DNA of 64,000 nucleotides from Calcarisporiella thermophila CBS 279.70 (taxonomy: Eukaryota > Calcarisporiellomycota), in the NCBI RefSeq assembly GCF_041956535.1, contig NW_027192197.1, positions 1,157,673 through 1,221,672 on the forward strand, written 5' to 3'. Positions 36,534 through 48,045 of this stretch are shown here, in pieces (position 1 is the stretch's first letter; each line of letters opens with the position of its first letter). The translations under genes and the position numbers were made by a program. The notes under the pieces were generated by a model. That model saw nothing but the letters and a program-made list of their open reading frames with translations. It did not search any database and was not told the DNA's origin.

Positions 36534-37503
36534 GGTGAGATAAGATGCTCAAACCACTTATTGATGTGGCGAGTTAATAAGCTTGGAAACAATAAGAATT
36601 AATTAATGTTAATTAAGAGAATTCTAGCGTTTAGTTATCTTCCGGTTATCTTCTATCAGAGCCAGAAGAGAAGAGACTAAACGACAAGGGGTTTAATTAA
36701 TTAAAAAGTGGGCGCGAAAGCGAGCGAAGAGATGTGGAGGGGGTGGAGAAAAGAGCGTTTGCCAGCAATGACAAGAGAAAAGAAAACCAACCAAGGTGTT
36801 TGATGGAGAATAAAAAAAAAAGGAAGAGAAAAGATGCGATGGAAAAAATTTTTTGATTGATAAGACAAAGCGGGGGAGTCAAAACAAATGGCTAAGCCCC
36901 CGGTCCCCGTGATCATTCGACGGAGCTAGCATCCACGAGTAAGCGTACAAAGAGGAGTAAGTATTCGACAAGAATGATCCGGTACCCTAGAAAATGATGG
37001 TACAAAGCAGTAATATAAGGGAAAAAGTATCGGCTGCGAATTCTAGCACCTGCGAGTGGATCCGGCAAGGTTTTCATATGGAATCTAGATATATGAGCTT
37101 CCCGAAAATGCTCAACTCTCTCTATTCTCTCGGAGCTGACCGTCGCCCCCCTCTCCTCAACTCAATCGTGAGCCACCTACATGCTTACATGCATTGGGAA
37201 CTCAATCATCTTGGCGCATCTCAAAGTTATGGGTGTGGAAAGAATATATTATTATTATCATTGTAAGACTTCACGAAAATGATAAACATGGTCAGCTCAA
37301 CCGAAAATATTATAAGAGGAATGAGGTGGTATGTTCAACGAAGAGGCAATAGGGGTGCGGGGAACAAGGGAGACTTGCACAAAATATACAACAATATCAA
37401 AAAAAGTATAAAAGATAAAGGGAAAATTGTTTTTACAGCCCTTTCATTATGATACAATTAATCAACACTATTTACTTATGCATCAACAAAACAAAAATAA
37501 TGT
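36534..37503. other. bZIP gene distal promoter and cyclin gene 3' flank
   Basis: About 970 bp without a supported gene. It is A-rich around 36770-36860 on this strand (T-rich in the bZIP direction). A 90-codon plus-strand frame at 36994-37266 has random composition and was not accepted. Confidence 0.5.
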
Positions 37504-38322
37504 TCAAAAGGAGGAGGGGAACTCCCAATCAGCAATGGTCGGGACGGGGGCGATGGTCTTAGTCATGCTCGGAGCAAGAGCTGGCAGACGAGCTGACCGT
37601 GGTGATGTAATCTCCTCGGAGTCTGATGACGCAGCCGAAGAAAAGCACTCCAGTTCCCATTCTCCAAGCTGTTCATCGTCCGCGTCTTCAATCGCATCCA
37701 GCTCTATCTCCTGCTCCAACAAATCGAACTGCGGAGTCTGAGAATATAAGGTGGGCGTGGTCAACATGTTCTGATCAGAGAGCACCACGTATTCTGTCTC
37801 CTTGGCAACACGAGGAGGGGGTGACGCGGACGGCGCCGCGGCCCTCTCCACTCGAGTAAGCAGGGGAGTCAGGTGACGATACAGCTCCTTCTCGGAAATC
37901 TGCAGATCAAAGTCCAACAGCCACAGAAGCTGCCTCTCCATCAGATTCACCTCGGACAGAGAGAAGATCCCGCTGCATTTTGCCCAGAAACGATTGCGAG
38001 GAGAGATGTCGTTTGTGATTTTCGCAGCAACGATAAGCGCAGCGAGGAAGATGCGGTGTCGTGTGCAGGCCATGCCGCGGGCGTCGGCGGGCAGTTGATG
38101 GCGGAAGCGGTCAAGAAGCGCAACGGTGGTAAGGAAGGTGCTGGTGTTTGCGTTAGATCGGAAGAGAACCTGCTCGATGAATGTTTCAAGAGAGGGGATG
38201 GAGAAGGAGGGAGGTGCGCTGCACTCGATGACGCCGCGTGTCTTGCACGCAACGAAGGAAATCATGTCTTGGGTGATGGGGCATTTTAAGAGCCTATGTA
38301 GAGAATCTTCAAGGCGCTTCAT
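37504..38322 (-). CDS. Pho80/Pcl-type cyclin
   Basis: A single exon of 272 residues. The N-terminal cyclin box (about 40-160) has the Pcl pattern: STFLTTVALLDRFRHQLP, RHRIFLAALIVAAKITND, FWAKCSGIFSLSEVNLMERQ and LLDFDLQISEKELYRHL. Such cyclins activate Pho85-family kinases in G1, polarity or nutrient sensing; the NLMERQ-LLWLLDFDL form is closest to Pcl1/Pcl2/Pcl9. The C-terminal 110 residues are acidic and Ser-rich (IELDAIEDADDEQLGEWELE), with possible phospho-degron sites. Codon use is GC-rich, like the bZIP gene next to it. Confidence 0.88.
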   Translation of the reverse strand: MKRLEDSLHRLLKCPITQDMISFVACKTRGVIECSAPPSFSIPSLETFIEQVLFRSNANTSTFLTTVALLDRFRHQLPADARGMACTRHRIFLAALIVAAKITNDISPRNRFWAKCSGIFSLSEVNLMERQLLWLLDFDLQISEKELYRHLTPLLTRVERAAAPSASPPPRVAKETEYVVLSDQNMLTTPTLYSQTPQFDLLEQEIELDAIEDADDEQLGEWELECFSSAASSDSEEITSPRSARLPALAPSMTKTIAPVPTIADWEFPSSF

Positions 38323-41046
38323 GGTGGGTGGGATTGGCTGTGCTATCAGGTGTTATCAGGTGGGTGGAGAATAAGGGGTGTGGTGATGCTGGAGGGGGAA
38401 CGAGAAAGAGTGGTATAACACGGGATTGAGCGTGGGAGTAAAGACGTGCTATGCGAGGAAGGGGAGGGGGGGAAGTAGACTCTTTGGAAGGGGGAAATGA
38501 CAGGGAGTGTAGAAAAGAGCAGGCAAAGTGCAGAGTTGGTATTTTATAACCGATATCGGAGTCGGGTGGGGATAAGCTAAGCAAAACGCCTCCCCTTTGG
38601 GGAACCCGTCAATACATTTTCATAGCCATGGAAACTAGGATGAAAATTTTCAAGCATAATACTTAACACGGACCAGAATACATATCGTTTGAGCCGGACT
38701 AGAAAGTTAGTACCAGTTTTAGTTTCAGGCGTAGTACTATTTTTTCATTCGGGTTGCGCTCCAATCAGAGCCGCCCTGCTGAAAAATCCAGGATTGAAAA
38801 TTTGGAATAGGATCATTCCTCCCTAAAATTAGGAGGGTGATTAGGCAATAACCCTCCCTGCGTGCTATAGGGCCGCCCCTACTTCGCCCCCTCTCCTTCC
38901 CACCTCCTGTTTCCTTCCCTTCGCCGCGACCCACACTCATTATCGCCTGATGGGGAGAAGGAGGCGACCCGATTCCCCCCCCCCCCTCTTCGTAGGCTCG
39001 CCGGGCCATGCGGATCGATGGCGGGCTAATGGTATTGGATTGCCAATATAACGAGGGCTAAGGCAAAAGAGGGGGGATATTGGCAATGTGCCAAGGTGCC
39101 AACGTTAGCCATTGTAGAGAAGGGGGGTCGGAGGCTGAAATCCGGATAATATGCGAATTTGCCGCTGAATCAATCTGGATTCCGCCAGCACGCAGAAGGC
39201 GTTGGGATACTTTGCCACAAAGAATGAATTCAGAACATCCTGTCAAGGCGTAATATCTAGAAACGGATTGTTAATTGTTTTTCTTCTGGCTCATGCTCCC
39301 TCCCCGCCTACTCACTAGGCTTCCGAATTTTCAGGAAAAACAATTTTGGATTTCCCATTGTACAAACGGCCATTTTCATGAAAAGGGAAAAATTTCAGTC
39401 GCTTTCTACCTCAAGATAAAACTTCATTTAGGCTTGGGGCGTAAGGATTGCGGCCATTGGGGAAAAGTCGGATAGGCCAGCTGGGAAATTTTTATTTGTC
39501 TAACACCATTAGCATAGTGGCGGTCCAAGAGCCTCAAGTGTCTAGACCGCCCTCGGCCTGAAGTATCGAGAGTGCAGCCGATATTTTCCCGATATAGTTC
39601 GGTGCTCTTCCGATAACTCCTAATTAAGGATCTCTCGGACATAGTGAGCTAATGGCCGAACTTCGCGGGTTATCTGCGATTTGCTAGCCTCCCTCCTAAT
39701 TACATAGAAACAGTCAAGGTGAACCATGTTCTAATAAATACAGATCTCCCGACATACTCGTCTTTCGCACTTGCCAAATTCATTCGCGAGCAGAATTCAA
39801 GATCGAAAAGTGCCCCTGGTCCAAGGTCTGCGGGTCTCGTTGCTGTAAGCCCCTCGTATAGGAATGGATGCCATAATTAGAGGCAGCTTTTGCTTATTCA
39901 TGATCGGCTTGCCGTGACTTCAACTTTTCCGTCTTCCGAAATTTCGATCTGTCTAGAAATAATTCCCGATCATCTGTTTTATTGTGGGTATAATTAATTA
40001 TGTAGGCATCGGCCAACTTGCGAGGGGCTAAAGGGGACTAAAATAATAGAGCGCTGGTTTTGCATGCGGACTCACGCTTGATTCTATACTGACTTCTCTT
40101 AAATGCCTAGAAGGTTCCCCCATGGAACTGTGGAATCTATCTAAACTTACAAAATCCTACTATTAGTTACTTGCTGCACTCTCTCGTCTCCAACAATGAG
40201 CATACGTTTTATGCATGTTCAAACCATTAGCTGTTGACCGGATCATACGATTGAAGGTGAATCCATTGTGCTATGTAGTTTGTGTGCTTAAACACGCTTG
40301 CCGCGTTTTTTTTTGGCTCTCACAATGACTCAACCAATGCTATCGAACCGATAAATAAAAATTAAAAACCGAAATTTTATGGTCTAGGTCGCTGTTAGCG
40401 GCACTGCTAATAGACCACACTTTGGTATGATTACATTTTATCAGAAAGGAATTGACGTGATGCCCTTCGTTTCATCTTGGTATTGTGTATTCTAGTGGGA
40501 ATGAAATCTAATGTCGAGTTTGCCAATTTTGTTAAACTATCTGATTATCAAAGACCTTGGATCGGAACTCATGATTACACTAATAAAAGGGTCCAGTTTA
40601 CTCTGAAAAGCCAAAAGAAAATATTCTAACTACTATGATATTACAAAAATTTATATAAAATAAATCAATAGAGCGATTTTTCTGAATGCTGCACATGGTG
40701 TTTATTCGTATCAGGGTTTTTGTCCATCTGCACACCTTTTCTCCTCTCTTTGCTATTATTGCTTCCATCGGGTGGCTGAGCGACTGAGCTGGAAATTGGA
40801 CGAAAAACAACTTGAAAGACAGTGCATACTCTAACGTCCTCAAGCTACCTCATTGTTCGCTTCAAAATTCCGATCGATTAGTCAGATACCTCCATCTCAT
40901 CATTCATTTCGCTTCTCCTCAATTGTGTTCACCTGAAGATTTATGTGTTTTGGTTTTGGGGACTACCATCTCGTCAATTATTATCCATTTGTAGTACAAC
41001 TTGATAGCTAAATAGTGCGAGGAATTAAGCCATTTCTTTTGCCATC
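38323..41046. other. Gene-poor region of 2.7 kb
   Basis: The first 300 bp are purine-rich and hold the cyclin promoter. A 12-nt poly-C run lies at 38975-38986. From 39.2 to 40.9 kb the sequence is mixed with many short broken frames and no domain. A 20-nt stretch near 40050-40070 resembles the D/anticodon part of tRNA-Ala but no cloverleaf forms. The last 250 bp are the promoter of the glycosyltransferase gene. Confidence 0.55.
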
Positions 41047-44000
41047 ATGGCCACAGTAAGTTTCGAATGCCACTTGACTCCTATCATCTATCATCCAAAG
41101 AGCTAAACGATCCTTTTTCTAACCCGTTCTAGAGAAATCCGCTGCCCACCTTTCGTGGCCGAGCCTCGAATCTTGTGATTCCGCGCCGCTTTCACCTTCC
41201 TCTCCTCTTTTTGCGCGTATTGTCTCTAGCGCCAGCAGCATATGGTGCGCTGCGTAATCTTTCCTTGGCTAGAAGTTTGGCATGGCGTAATAATAGCAGC
41301 TTGCTCGCCGTTAAAAGCACGGAGATGGATTTTTACTTGGGGGCCGCATGGGTAGATGTCTACATCTTTATATCCAACCATCTCTGGTTGCTAATTCAAC
41401 TCGACCATTTCTAACTCCACTCCTTTTTTATGCCACTGCTTACTCTGTATAGTGTTGCTTGGCCGGGCTTTGGAGTTGGTGGCTCACCAATGGTATGCTG
41501 CGCCGTTGGTTCTATCACTATGAGCTAGGCAATGTCATGGTTCGGTTGCTCACGCTCGTGGCTGTCTACTGGGCCCTTACTGTTTTTGTGACCTCACACT
41601 ATGGCCCGGATCAGCCGGTGTGGGCCTGGATGGTGATCTGTTTACTTCTCGCCACCGCTAATGTTTTCAAAACCCTCTTCATATCCAACCCAAAATACCA
41701 TCACAAGTCGGACGGGCTTGAAGACCGCAAGCCCTTCCTCATCTCTGCCATTTTACGCACCATCGTGATACCATCCAGTATAGTTATGTTCGTGACTCTG
41801 CTCGGTATGCTTCACCAGCAGGCGGGAGAGAGATATGCGCCCCGCACTGCCATCGCACCCGTCGCTCGGGTCAATGCGACCCTAGCTCTGTCCGATTTAA
41901 GGTCGGATGCCCACACCAAGATCCTCGTTCTGGTGATTTCCTCGTGGACCCAGCGCAGTTTTGAGAAACGCCAGGCGTTCAGAGACACCACTCTCCGCCT
42001 TCGCCCCCAGAATTCCGATCGAGTTTCCATGGCATACCGCTTTGTCGTTGGGGAGCCGCCTTCCGCCAGTGCTCACCTCAAAATGGGCCCCAAAATATCT
42101 GCCGAATCGGAGCGCTATGGCGACATTTTAATGGTGGCTTCGCCCGACACTTATACCGGACTTAGCCGCAAATTCCACAAAGGTCTCGAGTGGGCTGGCA
42201 ATTATAACTTTGACTACTTGATCAAGACGGATGACGATATTTTTGCCCGTTTGGATGTCATCTCGAAAGAGTTGTCGTCACAGCCACACCAGTCATTTTA
42301 TTGGCGTGGGCTAGGATATTGGTAAGGATATATTCGACACTCCGTTTATTTCAATGAATCCAATCTTTTCAGCGGGCTGATGGTTTAATTTATTTCCATT
42401 CCTCTTTATTCTCCCTTCTTCCTCCCCCCTCCTCGCTTTTTTAGGAATATCCCGCCTATTCACAATAAGAATGATAAAAACTGTGAGTTCGACTACACGT
42501 TGCCCATGTTTCCACCGTTCACCGCCGGTGCGCTCTATATTCTCTCGCGTGACATCATTGATCTGCTTGTGAGCGGAGGCCCGCGCCTCTACACAAAAAA
42601 CGAGGACCAAAACCTTGGCATATGGCTCTATCCCCATAACATTCGTCCGATTCATGACCGCCGTATTCAACAGGCAGATGTGTGCGAGGATGATATGATT
42701 GCAAAGCACTTCTCGGATTCCTACGAACCGCGCGAGAGCATGTATGCGATGTATGAAAATATCGTGTCGGGCCGCAGGATGTGCGAAGGCTTCCGGCAGA
42801 AGTACTGCGCGGTGTGTTACCCGTGCAGGGGCCGGGTGAATCATTGGCGAGATTGGAAATACGATTGCGATGAGGTTAAGGGGATCACCCTGCTTCGGCA
42901 GGAGGCCTCGGCGGGCGCCGATGAGGTGGCGGCCGTTAAAGACGCCCCCGAGCAGTTGGTCATTGGGCAGAATGACGCGTGGATCGTTCCTGATCTGCTG
43001 AGCCAGCAGACGTCTGTGTTGTCGGAGACCGAGGACTGGCACCTGTTACACTGGGTGTGTTGGACCACGCCGCCATCCACCTTTATGGACCGGCACTACA
43101 AGACCCTCGAGCTCGTGTGGGCCCATCAACCTCGCGCGATCATCTTCATGCTGACCACGACGCTCCCGCCCGACTTTTTCGACGCCTATCGCCGTCGCGG
43201 CTTCCGCATCCACATCATCCCATTCGGACGCGACCTGCTTCTGGAGCGAAATTGGTATCTGGGGCCGAATTCGAAGGCATGGGTGCGAAATTGGGACCGA
43301 TGGGCGAACTCGCGCTACTTTTTCTCGCATCTGACCGACTACATGCGGTATCTGTTGCTGTACCGCTATGGTGGCATGTACATGGACATGGACGCGCTGT
43401 GGATTCGCGCGCCGCCCAGTGACGTGGAGTTTATCGGCGCGGATCGCACGAACAACCCGAAGGACCGCGACTGGACCCTGGATGGGGAGAACATGTACGT
43501 GGCGCCCGGGGTCATGCGCTTCCGTAAGGGATGGAGCATTTTCCGAGAGGTGGCCGAGAGCGCCTTTTCGCCGCACTACTCGCCCGAGTGTTTCAATTGC
43601 GTGGGGCCGCGTGCCATCACGAGTGCCATTCGGCAGCGGCGGCAGCAGCTGGAGAACAACGGGTTCACGATTCTCCCCACCCCAGTCCTCTATCCGCTCA
43701 ACTACATGGACATTCACCGGCTCCTGAAGCCGTCGCGGTCGCCCAAGGCCGAGCTGCAGGGCCTCGAGGAGTCCTCGTGGTCCATCCACCTGTTTGGCAA
43801 GATGACCAACGGCCTGCCGGTGGAGAGCGGGTCGGTGGTGGAGTATGTGTTCGAGCGATTTGGGCTCGGGATTCCCGTCACGGCCGGGGCACGACCCGAG
43901 CCCTTCAAGGTGGTGGGCCCCACGAAGTACACCCGGATCGTGCGAACTCCTCCGCGAGGGCCGTTTGGCGGTTTGATCCTCGTGGATCCGGCTCGAGCCT

Positions 44001-44491
44001 CGGAGGCGATCACCGGGAAGCAGCTGGACGCATTCCAGGGGCTCGACATCATCTACTGTCGCGGGGGAGCACCCTCCGTGGCCGAGGCGGTGGTTGCAGT
44101 GAGGGCCTTGAAGGGCTGGGTGCATTTCGAGGAGGGTGTGGGGCGGGCTGCGTCGAAGGGCTTGACTCAGGCCACTCCTAATTCTAACGTGGCCGGCCAC
44201 CGGCCTGACTTCCGGTCCATCCAGGTGCGCATCCCCCGTGCAACGCAGGCGGACGTGAACGCCCTCCTCTCGACGCTGCGGTATCGGCCGCCTCAAGAGG
44301 TGCTTCCTGGATACGCCGGGGAAAAAGACCTGGGTGAGTATGAGGAGGATGCTGATTTGGTGGGAGTGGAGGATGGGGAGGGCGCTGGGCGCGTGCTAGG
44401 CACAGACGAACTCTCCATCACGGTCGAGTATGGGGACGCGGTCGGCAAGCTAGCCTTTGAGGTGGATATTGTCGCGGAGGCGGAGCGGTAG
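41047..44491 (+). CDS. Membrane-anchored double glycosyltransferase (GT31-like plus GT32-like)
   Basis: Exons 41047-41055 (9 nt), 41133-41351, 41453-42321 and 42445-44491 give 1047 residues. The N-terminal 200 residues hold about five hydrophobic helices (e.g. VMVRLLTLVAVYWALTVFV, VWAWMVICLLLATANVF), more than the single anchor of most Golgi enzymes. Domain one (about 235-440) is GT31/beta-1,3-galactosyltransferase-like: VISSWTQRSFEKRQAFRDT, FDYLIKTDDDIF (DDD 336-338) and PPFTAGALYILSRD. Domain two (about 565-830) is GT32-like: DYMRYLLLYRYGGMYMDMDA with DXD at 680-682, and a family-like EHFPRG/HLFGKM ending. A C-terminal segment (about 950-1047, DVNALLSTLRYRPP ... LSITVEYGD) resembles a cadherin-like beta domain. 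Probable Golgi enzyme; donor and acceptor sugars unknown. GC-rich codons. Confidence 0.87.
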
Positions 44492-45568
44492 CACCTGCGG
44501 TAGCTTTTGTGTTTCAATCTCTAAAGATTTTTATTATTCCCTACCCCCATCACCCCCCCTCCCCCTTCGACTACTTTCTAATCTCTCTACTTTTTACCTG
44601 GAGAACACCCTGTTTTTATTAGACTCTTTGCTTCTTTTTCTTTTTTTCATCTTCTGATTCCTCCTTTTTCGTTTGTGGAATATGGTTTAATGCTCTTTTT
44701 TTTGTATGTCATACTCATGTTGTCAATTTTTTGTCTCTTAAAAAATTACAATGATCGTAATACTTTTCTCCCAACAAGACTAAGAGATCATGTTGAACGA
44801 GTCAAGCAGATAGACACACAAACAAATAAACAAACAAACGAACAATCAAACAAACAAATTGACGGATGAGCACGCTAACCCGGTCTTGCCTATTAGGTTG
44901 GAGCTGATCATGGATTAGAGTGCCCCTCTGGTTGGCTGCTTATTTGTGGAGCCGATCGCGGGTAGAAGTGCCAGAAGAGCCGTCCCACTGGTTCGCTTCT
45001 TTCCCCGCATCAAACTCTAATCCGGCTGCTTCTCGTGACCCGACGCCAAGCGTAAGCTTGGGTGATGGAATCTTCCCAGCGTTATTTAGAATTTGGCCTA
45101 AACCCTTTATACGCAGATGAGGGAAAGGGAAAGGAAGGTGAAGGTTCTATTAATAGCCTGTAAGACTCGAAAGATTACAAAGCCTATTTCCTAGGGTCAC
45201 ATGGTGCAACCTCTGAGGAGCCAACTTGAAACCCTTCCCATTTGAGCATTTGGTTCCCATGAATTTGTTGGGAAGGCACTGCTTATTGCCTCGAGGGATG
45301 GGCTCGGGGGCTCCGCACGCATCAGCAGAAACTGCAGTCGACCATGTTTGGAAAAAGCGAATTCTTAATAGACAAATCCAGCACAAAAAGGAAAAGAAAA
45401 TAAAACATATAGAGACAAAACTTGGGCGCGGTAGTAAAGAAGATAATGGCATATGTCGAATTACAATGGTATAGAAATATCAAAACAACAGGAGGGGTGG
45501 GGAGAGACGGTTTTCACACAAAAACAATATACAAGGGGGGGGGGGGGGGAACACCCGATCCCCTTTGG
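44492..45568. other. Convergent intergenic region with simple repeats
   Basis: 1077 bp between two convergent stops. It begins with CT-rich 3' flank, then a (CAAA)n-like repeat (44816-44860) and a G15 homopolymer (45535-45549) next to the kinase stop. No ORF supported. Confidence 0.55.
44816..44860. repeat. Imperfect CAAA tetranucleotide microsatellite
   Basis: Repeated ACAAACAAA units with single-base changes, about 11 copies, between two 3' ends. Likely a neutral microsatellite. Confidence 0.75.
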
Positions 45569-47459
45569 TTAGAATTCTTCCGAGTCCATGATCTTGCGGT
45601 ATTTGTACTGGTCCTCGAGCATTGCCTTGAAAACCCTGTATTTGCCCTCGTTCAGCCGGATCTTCTCCTTGTCCTCGGTGGGGAGGATGACGCCCCCCGC
45701 CGTGCCCATGCGCTTCATCACATTCCAAATCTCCATGGCCCCATCGTCTTGGCCGAGGCTCTGCTTCTCGGAGCGGGTCATGTGGGTCTCGGCCGAGCCG
45801 GGCGGGGTCGATTGCGAGCGGGTGGAGGACTCGGCGGCGCGCGCCCCAAGGATGGCAGCCCCAAGGACCACGGCCCCCTCCACGTACTTGGGCAGCACGG
45901 TGCGGCATCGCGTGATGTTGGCATGCAAGGCCACAAACACGGGGTTCTTGCACAGGCCGCCCGACAGGAACAAGGTGTCGATGGTGTGGCCCGCCGAGTT
46001 TAGCGCCTCGATGATGTGCCGTGTCTGGCAGGCCACCGCCTGCAGCGTCGCGTAGTACTGCAGGGCAAGGTTGTCGAGCGAGTTGTCGAGGGAGAGACCC
46101 ACAATGGCCCCGCGCAGGTTGGGGTCTGCCACCGGGGAGCGGTTGCCGTGGAAGTCTGGGTACACGTGGTAGTGCCGCGTGAGCTCCTCCATGTGCTTGA
46201 GCTTGCGGACCTTGATGAGCTCGTGCAGATAGTCGTTGAGGAACTGGTAGATCGAGACGCCTCTGTCGGCCGCTTTCTCCTTGGCAACATGGGTGCTTGG
46301 GTGGTTGAACACGATGTAGTCGATGAGCTGCCCAACGGAGGACTGCCCAGGCTCCGCCATCCACATCCCAGGGATCATGACGGAGAGGTAGGGGCCCCAC
46401 ACTCCGTCGACAAAAATAGGCTCGCGCGAGAGGGCGATGTGGCAGCTAGAGGTTCCGCAGATGATGGCCAGGCGATTCTGCGGCGGGGTCTCAAGGAGCT
46501 CGCCGTTGGGCGAGGGGCTGGGGTCCTGCTGCGGAACGTCGGCCCCCATCGTTGCAATCGCCCCGGCGTAGGCGTCGATAACGGCAGAGCCGACGGGCAG
46601 CCCCGGCAGGAGGCCCATTTGCTCGGCGGCCTCCTTGGAGAGTCCGCCAATGGCTTCTCCAGCGTAGTGGATTTTCCCATGGCGCCCGCCCAGCTTCTGA
46701 AAGCCTTCGCCGGCCAACTCACCAAGCCCAATCTGTTCGAAGAAGTCGTCGTTCCAGCCGGTGGACCACTCAACCTCACGGGGCACATAAGAGCACTTGC
46801 ACACGAGTGAGCACTGCGAGCGTGCGAGCGAGCCAGTCGCTCGGAAGGTCAGAAAGTCCGGAAGATCGAAGAAATGGGAGATGTTCTCCCATTTCTCGGC
46901 AGGCATGTTCTCCTTGAGCCAGAGGATCTTTGGCACCTCCATCTCAAGACTTATTTTGCCGCCGACGTATTGCAGTACGGGGTGGCCTGTTGCGGTGATT
47001 CGCCGGGCCTGATCCTCTGCCCGGTGATCGGCCCACAAGATGATGTTGCGATTGTGGTCGTTGAACTCCGATTCAGGATCGACCGACACTCCATTCCCTT
47101 CCGCATCCACAACCGCTAGTGAGCATGTTGCATCGAAGCCTATGCCCTTAATTTGCTCGCTCGTTACCCCGGGGGTCTGAGCTATCGCCTCGCGCACAGT
47201 AGTGCACAACTTATCCCATATCTCGGCGGTGGATTGCTCGTAATAGTCGGCTCGTGGGTGAAAGGTGGTGGTGGGGCTGGATGCAAGGCCAACGATGTTG
47301 CCTGCAGAGTCCACGACGGCAGCACGCACAGAGCTGGATGAAGGGTTCAAGAGGAGGGGTTAGCGCCCTAATTCAGCGGGGGAAAGGGAGGGAGTAGGAA
47401 GCTTACCCTGTGCCGACATCGACTCCTATGTAGTAAGCTTCTTGTCTTTCTATGGTCAT
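45569..47459 (-). CDS. FGGY-family carbohydrate kinase (D-ribulokinase type)
   Basis: Phosphorylates a pentulose such as D-ribulose with ATP, in the cytosol. Exons 47459-47407 and 47333-45569 give 605 residues. The N-terminal ATPase motif is YYIGVDVGTGSVRAAVVD. Family blocks are GIGFDATCSLAVVD, ILWADHRAEDQA, CGTSSCHIALSR, the FGGY signature region HGNRSPVADPNLRGAIVG, and the C-terminal TLFLSGGLCKNPVFV. The FDATCS and GTSSCH forms match the YDR109c/FGGY D-ribulokinase branch rather than glycerol or xylulose kinases. The intron splits the glycine-rich motif (GTG|S). Third positions are very GC-rich. A gene on the plus strand starts 586 bp from its start codon. Confidence 0.92.
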
Positions 47460-48045
47460 CTTTGTTGATGGCCGGCGTGTGGTTCTACGCTAAATAAGTT
47501 CTAGGGCGAGGGGGGAAAGGAGAGCAGGAGGGAAAACACAAACAAAAGAAGGCAAGAAGGAAGGGGAAAGTGGAAAACGGTCCCGCTTATATTTGCAAAA
47601 TTTTCGACCCTTCGGCGTGAGAACTCCAATAGGAATGTTAACATCCAGCTGCAGTACGGATTGTTTCTCCCGCCTCTCCGGGATTATGCTGGGGAAAGCG
47701 ACTTGTCCCAATTAATCCTAGCTGCCACGAGGATTTGCCCATCAACTTTCAAAGAGCGCAATGTCACAAGGTTCAACAACGGAGGGTATTTTTAGCACCA
47801 ACAAAACGGGGTTGTTCGCGACCTCGGCCCTCCCTCGTGCCCACGATTGACACTAGAATGTGTACCCTGAGGCGCAGCTGCACATCGAATGCCCACCATG
47901 TGGCTTGCTAAGTGACTTCATGGATGCGTCACTGAGTCTGTTTGCGTCACAGAAAATGGGATTGCATCTTCACTCCGTTGCGACTCTGCGCCAATTTCCC
48001 TATTTTACCCTAATTCCACTTATATTACGCGACCTATTTCAGACT
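47460..48045. promoter_or_regulatory. Divergent promoter, FGGY kinase and coiled-coil gene
   Basis: 586 bp between two divergently transcribed genes. No clear factor site was recognised. The kinase-proximal part is CT-rich in the direction of that gene. Confidence 0.45.

Noticed and set aside
36994-37266. Plus-strand 90-codon frame between bZIP and cyclin genes
   Set aside because: Random composition and no splice-consistent extension.
38737-39009. Minus-strand 90-codon Gly/Arg-rich frame
   Set aside because: Produced by purine/pyrimidine-biased DNA around a C12 run; no protein features.
40048-40075. Stretch resembling the D/anticodon part of tRNA-Ala (AGAGCGCTGGTTTTGCATGC)
   Set aside because: No matching acceptor stem or T arm flanks it, so no cloverleaf forms; at most a relic or chance.
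43046-44296. Long minus-strand frame of 416 codons
   Set aside because: Antisense to the GT32-like domain; open only because GC-rich sequence has few stop codons. Arg/His-rich with no domain.
45480-46400. Minus-strand frame of 306 codons over the FGGY kinase
   Set aside because: Alternative frame of the same GC-rich exon; low-complexity His/Gly/Arg product, while the kinase frame matches its family throughout.
46016-46810. Plus-strand frame of 264 codons
   Set aside because: Antisense to the FGGY kinase; no recognisable protein features.
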